This document shows, one piece after another, positions 27,886-35,380 of a stretch of 64,000 nucleotides of DNA (position 1 is its first letter; each line of letters begins with the position of its first letter). Location: the NCBI RefSeq assembly GCF_029760915.1, contig NZ_CP121685.1:1462001-1526000 (forward strand), written 5' to 3'. A program made the translations under genes and the position numbers. Source of the stretch: Olleya sp. YS. Its GTDB lineage: Bacteria; Bacteroidota; Bacteroidia; Flavobacteriales; Flavobacteriaceae. The notes beneath the pieces are model-generated. The model had not been told where the DNA came from and ran no database searches. It saw nothing but the letters and a program-made list of their open reading frames with translations.

Positions 27886-27970
27886 TATTTTTTATAAATC
27901 AAAAGCCCTTTTTATTCCTCAAAAAGGAAATTTATAACACGTTTTACAGAATTACAAATATGTTATTTTA

Positions 27971-27986
27971 AATGATATCAATCATT
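27971..27986. promoter_or_regulatory. Dyad AATGAT-N4-ATCATT upstream of nrdB
   Basis: A 6+6 inverted repeat ending 32 bases before the nrdB start codon. The position suits an operator, but the sequence is AT-rich and does not match the NrdR box I know, so this is a weak candidate. Confidence 0.25.
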
Positions 27987-28018
27987 CTAATATAACCAGC
28001 TATTTAACTATCAAAATT

Positions 28019-29293
28019 ATGGAAATTACGCACATTATTAAACGAGATTACGAAACTAGCCCATTTATTATAAATAAAATTTCCAATGCTATTGAAAAAG
28101 CAATGATTTCTGTGGGTAATGGTACTAAAGAGGATGCTGCATCAATTTCTTTAAATGTATTAGATGCGTTATTAGACCGAAAAGAAAAAGATAGTAGATA
28201 TGTGCCAACTGTAGAACAAGTACAAGATCTTGTAGAAGAAAAGTTGATGTTAAGTGCATTTCCAAACGTAGCAAAAGCCTATATTTTATATAGAGATGAA
28301 CAAGCTAGAAATAGAAAAACAAACATTTTTGAAAAACGTATAAATTTTAAGCCTTTTGAGTATCCACAATTATATGAATATGTAAATGCTATAAGACATT
28401 CATACTGGATTCATACAGAGTTTAATTATACAAGTGATATTCAAGATTTTAAAACAGGTTTAAATGAAGTAGAGCGTAGCGCTATTAAAAATGCAATGCT
28501 AGCTATTTCACAAATTGAAGTCGCAGTAAAAACATTTTGGGGAGACGTTTACCACAAAATGCCAAAGCCAGAAATTGGTGCTGTAGGTTCTACTTTCTCA
28601 GAAAGTGAAGTAAGACATCATGACGCTTATTCACATTTACTAGAAGTATTAGGACTTAATGATGAATTTAAAGAGTTGAAGAAAAAACCAGTAATGATGG
28701 AACGTGTTCATTACTTAGAAACTGCTCTTAAAAATTCTAAAAGTGATAATAATCAAGATTATGCCGAGTCTATTGTTTTATTCTCTTTGTTTATAGAACA
28801 CGTATCGTTATTCTCACAGTTTTTAATCATTATGGCATTTAATAAGCATAAAAATGTATTAAAAGGAATTTCTAATGTCGTAGAAGCAACCTCTAAAGAA
28901 GAGCAAATACATGGCGATTTTGGTATAGACGTCATTAAAATATTAAGAAACGAGAATCCAGACTGGTTTGATGAAGATTACAAGACCACTACAACCGAAA
29001 TGTGTAAGCAAGCATTTAAAGCAGAAAGCAAAATTGTAGATTGGATTTTTGAAAAAGGCGAATTAGATTTCTTACCAAAAAAAGTCATTAACGAATTTTT
29101 AAAAGATCGCTTTAATAAATCATTAGTAGCAATTGGTTTAGAAAAAGTGTTTGAAACTGATGAAGCACTATTAAAAGAAACCGAATGGTTTGATGATGAA
29201 ATTATCGGAACAAAACATGGCGACTTCTTTGTAAAAAGATCCATTGCATACACCAAAAAAAGTAAAAGTATAACTCACGCAGACCTATTTTAA
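28019..29293 (+). CDS. nrdB: Ribonucleotide reductase class I small subunit with N-terminal ATP-cone
   Basis: A 424-residue radical-generating subunit. Residues about 1-95 (THIIKRDYETSPFIINKISN through VPTVEQVQDLVEEKLM) are an ATP-cone, the allosteric domain usually found on NrdA. The ferritin-like core keeps the metal ligands and tyrosine: E197, H200 and Y204 in EVRHHDAY, E260 in FIEHVS, and E295/H298 in EEQIHGD. An NrdB-borne ATP-cone is established in flavobacteria (for example Leeuwenhoekiella), where dATP inhibits by driving NrdB oligomerisation. The tail KSKSITHADLF should dock to NrdA. nrdA follows after two bases. Confidence 0.95.
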   Translation: MEITHIIKRDYETSPFIINKISNAIEKAMISVGNGTKEDAASISLNVLDALLDRKEKDSRYVPTVEQVQDLVEEKLMLSAFPNVAKAYILYRDEQARNRKTNIFEKRINFKPFEYPQLYEYVNAIRHSYWIHTEFNYTSDIQDFKTGLNEVERSAIKNAMLAISQIEVAVKTFWGDVYHKMPKPEIGAVGSTFSESEVRHHDAYSHLLEVLGLNDEFKELKKKPVMMERVHYLETALKNSKSDNNQDYAESIVLFSLFIEHVSLFSQFLIIMAFNKHKNVLKGISNVVEATSKEEQIHGDFGIDVIKILRNENPDWFDEDYKTTTTEMCKQAFKAESKIVDWIFEKGELDFLPKKVINEFLKDRFNKSLVAIGLEKVFETDEALLKETEWFDDEIIGTKHGDFFVKRSIAYTKKSKSITHADLF

Positions 29294-29295
29294 TT

Positions 29296-31077
29296 ATGAT
29301 CCAAAAAACCCTTACCAATGCAACTAAGACTGATGAAAAAACAGACTTAGTTGAAGCAAGAAAAAAAACATTACAAACCCAAAGTGAGATAGGTCAACAA
29401 CCAGAAATTGAATGGTTAACAGAAAATAGTCGTAAGTTTTTAGAATCAGGCTACTTAACAGATGGTGTTACACCAGAACAACGTATTAGAGAAATTGCCG
29501 AAAACGCTGAGCATATTTTAAAAATTGAAGGCTATGCCGATAAGTTTTACAAATATATGGCTGCTGGATATTACTCTTTAGCATCACCAGTATGGTCTAA
29601 CTTCGGGAAAAAGAGAGGATTACCTATAAGCTGTTTTGGATCCCATGTAGCTGACGATATGGGAGATATTTTATTTACCCAGTCTGAAGTGGGTATGATG
29701 TCTAAATTAGGTGGTGGTACTTCAGGATACTTTGGTAAGTTACGTCACAGAGGTGCGCCAGTAAAAAACAATGGTAAATCTTCAGGATCAGTACATATTA
29801 TGCAATTATTTGAAAAAATGGTTGATGTAGTAAGTCAAGGTTCTGTAAGACGTGGTCGTTTTTCACCTTACTTACCTATAGACCATCAAGATATTGGTGA
29901 GTTTTTACAAATTGGTACCGAAGGTAATCCAATACAAGAGTTAACGCATGGTGTTACAGTTAGTAACCAATGGATGGAAGAGATGCGAGATGGTGATGTT
30001 GCAAAACGCGAAATTTGGGCTAAAGTATTACAATCTCGCTCAGAGATTGGATATCCATATATTTTATTTAGAGACAATGCAAATAACAATGCAGCAGATG
30101 TCTATAAAGATAAAAATATGGAGATTTACGCAAGTAATTTGTGTACCGAAATCATGTTGCCATCTAACGATAATTGGTCTTTTGTTTGCTGTTTATCTTC
30201 AATAAACTTATTACATTATGATAAGTGGAAAAATACAGATGCTGTAGAGGTACTGACTTTTTTCTTAGATGCGGTAATGGAAGAGTTTATTACTAAGTTA
30301 GACGTATACAGAGAGTCAGAAGATCGTGACAATCAATTGACGTTTAGATTTATGGAAAAAGCGTATAACTTTGCTAAAGAAAACAGAGCATTAGGTTTAG
30401 GTGCTTTAGGATGGCACTCATTATTACAGTCTAAAATGTTACCTTTTGACAGTAAAGAAGCGTTTGATTTAAATTACGAAATTTTCAAATCTATAAAAGA
30501 GCAATCTTATAAAGCATCAGAAAAATTAGCTGAACTTTATGGAGAGCCAGAAGTATTAAAAGGTTACGGAAGACGTAATGCAACACTTAACGCCATTGCG
30601 CCAACAACCTCTTCTGCTTTTATTTTAGGTCAAGTATCTCAAGGTATAGAGCCAATTTGGTCTAATATTTATGTAAAAGATATTGCTAAGATAAAAACGA
30701 CTATTAAGAACAGTTTCTTAGAAAAGTTATTAGAAGACAAAGGAAAAAATACTACAGAAGTTTGGAGAAGTATTAGAGATATGGACGGTTCGGTTCAGCA
30801 TTTAGACTTCTTAACAGAGCATGAAAAAAATGTATTTAAAACCTATCCAGAAATCGATCAATTAGATGTTGTGTATCAGGCAGCTAGCCGACAAAACTTT
30901 ATTGATCAAGGTCAATCTATTAATGTGATGGTGCATCCAGATATGCCAACCAAAGATTTAAATAATATCTATATGACCGCTTGGCAAATGGGTGTTAAGT
31001 CTATGTATTACCAACACAGTATGAACGCTGCGCAAAAGTTTAAGCAGAAAAAAGAATGTACTAGTTGCGAAGGATAA
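29296..31077 (+). CDS. nrdA: Ribonucleotide reductase class I large subunit, without ATP-cone
   Basis: A 593-residue catalytic subunit that reduces ribonucleoside diphosphates. It starts directly with the barrel-proximal helices (WLTENSRKFLESGYLTDGV); the roughly 90-residue ATP-cone that opens most NrdA proteins is absent, matching its presence on NrdB. Active-site features: the first redox cysteine in GLPISCFGS, the radical cysteine and glutamate in NLCTEIMLP, later cysteines in FVCCLSSINL, and the C-terminal redox pair in KKECTSCEG. It is two bases after nrdB and followed by a strong terminator. Confidence 0.96.
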   Translation: MIQKTLTNATKTDEKTDLVEARKKTLQTQSEIGQQPEIEWLTENSRKFLESGYLTDGVTPEQRIREIAENAEHILKIEGYADKFYKYMAAGYYSLASPVWSNFGKKRGLPISCFGSHVADDMGDILFTQSEVGMMSKLGGGTSGYFGKLRHRGAPVKNNGKSSGSVHIMQLFEKMVDVVSQGSVRRGRFSPYLPIDHQDIGEFLQIGTEGNPIQELTHGVTVSNQWMEEMRDGDVAKREIWAKVLQSRSEIGYPYILFRDNANNNAADVYKDKNMEIYASNLCTEIMLPSNDNWSFVCCLSSINLLHYDKWKNTDAVEVLTFFLDAVMEEFITKLDVYRESEDRDNQLTFRFMEKAYNFAKENRALGLGALGWHSLLQSKMLPFDSKEAFDLNYEIFKSIKEQSYKASEKLAELYGEPEVLKGYGRRNATLNAIAPTTSSAFILGQVSQGIEPIWSNIYVKDIAKIKTTIKNSFLEKLLEDKGKNTTEVWRSIRDMDGSVQHLDFLTEHEKNVFKTYPEIDQLDVVYQAASRQNFIDQGQSINVMVHPDMPTKDLNNIYMTAWQMGVKSMYYQHSMNAAQKFKQKKECTSCEG

Positions 31078-31106
31078 TACTATTTTAAATTTTAATAAGT
31101 TATACT

Positions 31107-31136
31107 AAAAAAGCATCCACATTTGGATGCTTTTTT
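31107..31136 (+). terminator. Terminator of the nrdBA operon
   Basis: AAAAAAGCATCCA (31107-31119) pairs with TGGATGCTTTTTT (31124-31136), with a four-base loop, 29 bases after the nrdA stop. The core GCATCCA/TGGATGC recurs at 32446-32463. Confidence 0.93.
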
Positions 31137-31187
31137 TATACTAAAGCTACAAAAAATATTATATTACAAATCAAAAACTAACAACTA

Positions 31188-31694
31188 ATGGAGGTTCCAG
31201 AAATTAGTACAAGCCAAATAGAATGTAATCATTGCGATACGCCTATAAATGAAGATATTTCGTTTTGTCCAGAATGTGGTTATCCCGTTCAAGGTGATGA
31301 GCAAGATGTTGCTAAGTTCTATGCTAAGCGAGTGATTAATAAAAGAAAAACAAGTGATGCTAAACGAAAAATAAAATCGGCAAGAAACATACTATATGTC
31401 ATTGCTGGATTTATAATGCTTTTTGGTATTTTTATGTATTTTAAAGATGGCGATTTCCCAGTATTAGTTGTTAACATTGTTATTGGAGGTATTTATATTT
31501 TCTTAGGGTCATGGTCGGAGCAAAGACCTTTGGTGGCTTTGCTATTGGGACTATTACTTTATCTAACAACTGTCGTTATTTCTGCTATTGCAGAACCAGC
31601 AACACTAGTTAGCGGTATTATCTGGAAAGTTTTAATAATTGCTTACTTAGGTAAAGGGATATATTCCGCTTCCTCTCTAAATAAAGCTATGTAA
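31188..31694 (+). CDS. Zinc-ribbon membrane protein, unknown function
   Basis: 168 residues. An N-terminal zinc ribbon (CNHC at about 13-16 and CPEC at about 28-31) is followed by a basic linker (NKRKTSDAKRKIKSARN) and four hydrophobic helices (about 70-165). No catalytic motif is visible. The stop overlaps the start of the CPBP protease gene by one base (TAATG at 31692-31696), and that protein also starts with a zinc ribbon, so the two are probably partners. Confidence 0.8.
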   Translation: MEVPEISTSQIECNHCDTPINEDISFCPECGYPVQGDEQDVAKFYAKRVINKRKTSDAKRKIKSARNILYVIAGFIMLFGIFMYFKDGDFPVLVVNIVIGGIYIFLGSWSEQRPLVALLLGLLLYLTTVVISAIAEPATLVSGIIWKVLIIAYLGKGIYSASSLNKAM

Positions 31695-32440
31695 TGGCAG
31701 TTTCATGTAAGCATTGTAATACTAATTTTGACACAGAAGTAAAATTCTGCTCGCAATGTGGGCATTCCATTGTTAAAGTAGTCAATACAAAAAAAATACA
31801 AAGCTTAAATGTTATAATTAGTTTTTATGTGGTCATGCTAGTTTTTATAGCTTTGGTGTATTACATTGATACTGCATTCCCGTTTAATTTTAAGGCAGAT
31901 TTAGGTATTGAAATAAGCTTTGCCATAATAGTTTTAGCTTTTGCATTTTTAGATATAAAACCTATTTTAAAATTATACACATTTAAAACCGTTAATTTAA
32001 AACTCATCGGTTTTGCCATTATTACACCCATTATAACCAGTGTATTGGTGTATTTTACAATTACTTTTATTGAATATTTAATGTCTGTTGAAGAAACAGC
32101 AAATTATTTTGAATCCTATTTATACTTAGAATACCCTTTGTTTTGGTCTATAATATTTATAGCGATAATGCCACCTATTATTGAAGAGTTAGCGTTTAGA
32201 GGCGTGCTTTTTAACAAATTAAAGGAGGTAACAAATAGTAGGTTAACTATTATTGCTACTGCATTTTTGTTTGCCTTAATCCACTTTTCTATATTATCAT
32301 TTTTTTGGATATTCCCATTTGGTTTATTATTAGGTTATTTAAGAGATAGATATAGTACTTTGTGGCTAGGAATGATAATTCATTTTCTTCATAATTTTAT
32401 TGTTTTAATGCTTGATTATTTTAATTTTTACTCTGTATAA
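31694..32440 (+). CDS. CPBP-family intramembrane glutamic protease with N-terminal zinc ribbon
   Basis: A 248-residue membrane protein. The zinc ribbon (CKHC at 5-8, CSQC at about 19-22) precedes about seven helices. The catalytic motifs of the CPBP (Abi, PF02517) family are present: EELAFRG (about 160-166), FALIHFSIL and IIHFLHNF. Such proteases act like Rce1 CAAX-processing enzymes, but bacterial substrates are mostly unknown. It is coupled to the upstream zinc-ribbon protein by a one-base overlap and followed directly by a terminator. Confidence 0.88.
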   Translation: MAVSCKHCNTNFDTEVKFCSQCGHSIVKVVNTKKIQSLNVIISFYVVMLVFIALVYYIDTAFPFNFKADLGIEISFAIIVLAFAFLDIKPILKLYTFKTVNLKLIGFAIITPIITSVLVYFTITFIEYLMSVEETANYFESYLYLEYPLFWSIIFIAIMPPIIEELAFRGVLFNKLKEVTNSRLTIIATAFLFALIHFSILSFFWIFPFGLLLGYLRDRYSTLWLGMIIHFLHNFIVLMLDYFNFYSV

Positions 32441-32468
32441 AAAAAGCATCCAAATATGGATGCTTCTT
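32441..32468. terminator. Terminator between CPBP protease and OmpA-like genes
   Basis: AAAAAGCATCCA pairs with TGGATGCTTCTT around an AATA loop, immediately after the CPBP stop codon. The stem core is identical to that of the nrdA terminator. Confidence 0.85.
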
Positions 32469-32489
32469 AATCTGTCGTAATTGTATTAG

Positions 32490-33341
32490 TTAATTTGATG
32501 CCATCATCGCAAAAAACTTATCGATATTTGGTAGTAAAACTATTCGAGTACGTCTGTTTCTTGCTCTACCATCAGAGGTGTTGTTGTCTGTTAAAGGTTG
32601 GTAACTGCTTCTACCTGATGCGATTAGTTTTTCTGGTGCAACACCAAAGTCATTCTGTAATTTTCTAACAACAGAAGTAGCACGTAATACACTTAAATCC
32701 CAATTGTCTTTTACTCTACCATTGCTAATACTTCTAGAATCTGTATGACCTTCTATCATAACATCTAAACTAGGTTCAGAGTTAATTACATCTGCTAATT
32801 TTTGTAAAATTTTGTCAGCTTTTTTACTAATTTGGTAGCTACCACTATTAAATAACATTTTATCAGATATTGATATCATAACTACAGTTTCGTCTATACT
32901 TATAGCAATATCATCACTTTCATCTAAATCTGTTGTATCTACAAAGCGTTTTAGGTTTAAGGATAATGCTAAGTTCATAGAGTCTTCAAGTGTTGTGTAA
33001 TACTTCATGACTTCTGGATTTACTTTGCTAAGTGTTTTACGCATGTCAACTTTTGCTTTTTCAGAAATCACTGCTTTATTACCTACCGCATCAAACTTTA
33101 CTTGGTTTTCTTCTGTTAAAACTCCTACTTCATCGGTTAGGCTGTTTATTTTAGAATTGTAATCGCTTACTCTAGCTTCAATTTTTGCAAATTTAGCTTC
33201 GAGGTCTTCTTTTTCGACCTGAGTTTTTTGAAGTTGACTTTTAATTTCGCCATTTTGTTGTTCTAACGCTACGTATTTCTTTTTAGACACGCAAGAAGAA
33301 AGAACTACTATTGTAAGTAGTGTGATTGAAATTTTTTTCAT
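32490..33341 (-). CDS. OmpA-family lipoprotein with coiled coil
   Basis: 283 residues. The signal peptide ends in a lipobox (VLSSC, lipid cysteine at about 17). A long coiled coil follows (about 22-85, rich in K, E and Q). The C-terminal OmpA/MotB-like peptidoglycan-binding domain is clear: VMIEGHTDSRS, WDLSVLRATSVV and ASGRSSYQPLTDN..DGRARNRRTRI. It probably tethers the outer membrane to the cell wall. The convergent neighbour is the CPBP gene across a shared terminator. Confidence 0.92.
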   Translation of the reverse strand: MKKISITLLTIVVLSSCVSKKKYVALEQQNGEIKSQLQKTQVEKEDLEAKFAKIEARVSDYNSKINSLTDEVGVLTEENQVKFDAVGNKAVISEKAKVDMRKTLSKVNPEVMKYYTTLEDSMNLALSLNLKRFVDTTDLDESDDIAISIDETVVMISISDKMLFNSGSYQISKKADKILQKLADVINSEPSLDVMIEGHTDSRSISNGRVKDNWDLSVLRATSVVRKLQNDFGVAPEKLIASGRSSYQPLTDNNTSDGRARNRRTRIVLLPNIDKFFAMMASN

Positions 33342-33404
33342 AAATAGATAAACTTTTTGTTACTCTATTTACGTCATGCATAAAACTTTAGATGTTTTAC
33401 AATG

Positions 33405-34127
33405 CTATTTTTTTAAAATATCTGTTCCTAAAAATTTATCATCCTTATTGTAATACCAAGCTCTAACTTTAGGCATTTTGATATCGCTAACAATTTCTGC
33501 GTCCGAAAGTAAAATATATTCGCCACTCTCTGGATTTTCAATACCATTTTTATCAGTTTTAAAAAACTGATAAACCTCCATAGCATACGTCTTTGTATTA
33601 AAATAGAAATACCAAATATCTTTACCAACTGTAGCGTTGTATGTAACTTTTAATTTTAGATAGGGTTTGTCTTTAAAAATAACGTGTTCTACTTTTGGAT
33701 TAATGTTGGTTCCAGGATCCTTAAGTTTCATAGGTAAACCATATAGGTAAGTGTAGTAGTTTTTGTAAAGTGTAGCTCTTTCGCAACTTAATTTTTTGGC
33801 TTTTGCTAATGAGTCACTAATTTTAGAACTACCATTATATGCTATTTTGCAGGTGTCTTTTGTAACAGTATATTCTGTAGTTATGGTATCTCTTTGTGCT
33901 TTAACGTAAAACAACTCTTTTGGTAAATTTATAATAATTTGACTGTCTCTATCAGTATTTTTAGGTGTTTCCATAGTAACCAATAGTGTGTCATTAAAAG
34001 TCTTCCATTGGTTGTTTGGATCGTGATGTTGAATAGCTTTATCTAATAACTCTTGTCCAGATATAGTCTGAGCAACTAAACAATTAAAACTAAAAATTAA
34101 TAGAATAAGAGAATAAAGGGTTTTCAT
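33405..34127 (-). CDS. DUF6503-type exported protein
   Basis: The frame is open from 34160, but the signal peptide MKTLYSLILLIFSFNCLVAQ starts at the ATG at 34127, giving 240 residues. The mature start (GQELLDKAIQHHDPNNQW), the regions with VKAQRDTITTEYTV and YYTYLYGLPMKLKDPGT, and a beta-strand-rich pattern resemble the flavobacterial DUF6503/LolA-like lipid-binding group. I am moderately sure of the family; no function is known. It is divergent from chrA. Confidence 0.75.
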   Translation of the reverse strand: MKTLYSLILLIFSFNCLVAQTISGQELLDKAIQHHDPNNQWKTFNDTLLVTMETPKNTDRDSQIIINLPKELFYVKAQRDTITTEYTVTKDTCKIAYNGSSKISDSLAKAKKLSCERATLYKNYYTYLYGLPMKLKDPGTNINPKVEHVIFKDKPYLKLKVTYNATVGKDIWYFYFNTKTYAMEVYQFFKTDKNGIENPESGEYILLSDAEIVSDIKMPKVRAWYYNKDDKFLGTDILKK

Positions 34128-34189
34128 AGCATGATATTTAATGACCAAAATACAAAACAATCAATTAAATTAGCACTGGATTTTAATTT

Positions 34190-35329
34190 ATGAATGTAAT
34201 GCTAATGAATAGTAAACTTAAAGAAGTAGCAAAAGTATTTTTTAAATTAGGCTGTTTTGCTTTTGGTGGACCTGCAGCACATATTGCTATGATGGAAGAA
34301 GAGGTAGTAAGCAAAAGACAATGGATGACAAGACATCAGTTTTTAGATTTAATAGGTGCAACAAACTTAATTCCTGGCCCAAACTCTACAGAAATGACCA
34401 TGCATTGTGGCTATGAGCGTGCAGGTAAAAAAGGACTGTTTATTGCTGGAATTGCTTTTATTTTTCCAGCAATAGTTATTACAGCAATTTTAGCTTATTT
34501 CTATGTAAAGTATGGGAACTTACCAGAAGTCGCGCCATTTATTTTTGGCATTAAACCAGCTGTATTAGCTATTATAGCTTCTGCAGTTTTTAAGTTAGGA
34601 AAAAAGGCTATTAAAACTTTAGAATTAGCCGTTTTAGGAGCTTTAGTAGTATTAGCAAGCCTTATAGGTGTAAACGAAGTTTTTGCATTGCTAATAGCAG
34701 GAGTTTTAGGAACATTTTATTTTTATTTAAAAGAAAAAAAAACAGAGAGTTTGCACTCTGTTTTTCCTGTTTTTATGATGTCAGGCATTAGTGCATCCCT
34801 AGTAAAAATATCTACCATAAATGTGTTTTTAACCTTTTTAAAAGTAGGTGCTATATTATATGGTAGCGGTTATGTACTTTTTGCTTATTTAGATGCAGAA
34901 TTAGTAACTAGAGGTTGGTTAACAAGAGTAGAATTATTGGATGCTATAGCAGTAGGACAATTTACACCAGGTCCAGTGTTGTCAACATCTACTTTTATTG
35001 GCTATCAATTGTCTGGATTCTCTGGTGCTTTAGCTGCAACAACTGGTATATTTTTACCTTCTTTTCTGTTTGTATTACTATTAAACCCTTTAATCCCTAA
35101 AATGCAACAATCTAAACTATTGCGTTATTTTTTAGATGCTGTAAATGTGGCAGCTGTCGCTGTAATGCTAGCAGTTTTGGTTATAATGACAAAAGACACC
35201 CTTATAGACTGGAAAGCTATTTGTATAGCTTTACTAGCTTGTTATTTAGTTTTTAAAACTAAGTTAAGTACTATTTGGGTCATCGTTATTGGTTCTGTTT
35301 TAGGTTATTTACTAGTTACATTTTTGTAA
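34190..35329 (+). CDS. chrA: Chromate transporter family protein (ChrA, two-domain)
   Basis: 379 residues made of two homologous halves of about 180. The first has KLGCFAFGGPAAHIAMMEEE and GATNLIPGPNSTEMTM. The second has KVGAILYGSGYVLFAYLDAE and AVGQFTPGPVLSTSTF. Both are CHR-family signatures (the PGP loop recurs in each half). The family exports chromate in some bacteria, but many members are not tested. Three in-frame ATGs (34190, 34199, 34205) compete; the third, MNSKLKEVAKVF, is the most family-like start. A strong terminator follows. Confidence 0.93.
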   Translation: MNVMLMNSKLKEVAKVFFKLGCFAFGGPAAHIAMMEEEVVSKRQWMTRHQFLDLIGATNLIPGPNSTEMTMHCGYERAGKKGLFIAGIAFIFPAIVITAILAYFYVKYGNLPEVAPFIFGIKPAVLAIIASAVFKLGKKAIKTLELAVLGALVVLASLIGVNEVFALLIAGVLGTFYFYLKEKKTESLHSVFPVFMMSGISASLVKISTINVFLTFLKVGAILYGSGYVLFAYLDAELVTRGWLTRVELLDAIAVGQFTPGPVLSTSTFIGYQLSGFSGALAATTGIFLPSFLFVLLLNPLIPKMQQSKLLRYFLDAVNVAAVAVMLAVLVIMTKDTLIDWKAICIALLACYLVFKTKLSTIWVIVIGSVLGYLLVTFL

Positions 35330-35333
35330 ACAA

Positions 35334-35360
35334 AAAAGCCACCTGACAAAGGTGGCTTTT
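35334..35360. terminator. Bidirectional terminator between chrA and the PiT gene
   Basis: AAAAGCCACCT (35334-35344) pairs with AGGTGGCTTTT (35350-35360), loop GACAA, A and T runs on both sides. It serves both convergent genes. Confidence 0.92.
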
Positions 35361-35380
35361 AAAATGATTATAATGTATAC

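Larger units (their letters stand above)
27295..28018. other. 724-base intergenic gap with several hairpins and no confident gene
   Basis: Between the response regulator and nrdB. Contents seen: a strong terminator hairpin (27534-27566); a dyad GGAAATA/TATTTCC (27601-27607, 27619-27625); a directly adjacent long-range inverted repeat TAGTCTG/CAGACTA (27626-27632, 27670-27676); a GC-rich hairpin TCGCTG-ct-CAGCGA (27692-27705); a 50-codon minus-strand reading frame (27733-27885); a stem CCTTTTT/AAAAAGG (27907-27927); and a dyad just before nrdB (27971-27986). No known RNA family was recognised. Confidence 0.6.

Noticed and set aside
27907-27927. CCTTTTT/AAAAAGG stem-loop as another terminator
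   Set aside because: It lacks a U-tract on either strand and is made of homopolymer arms that form easily by chance in this AT-rich gap.
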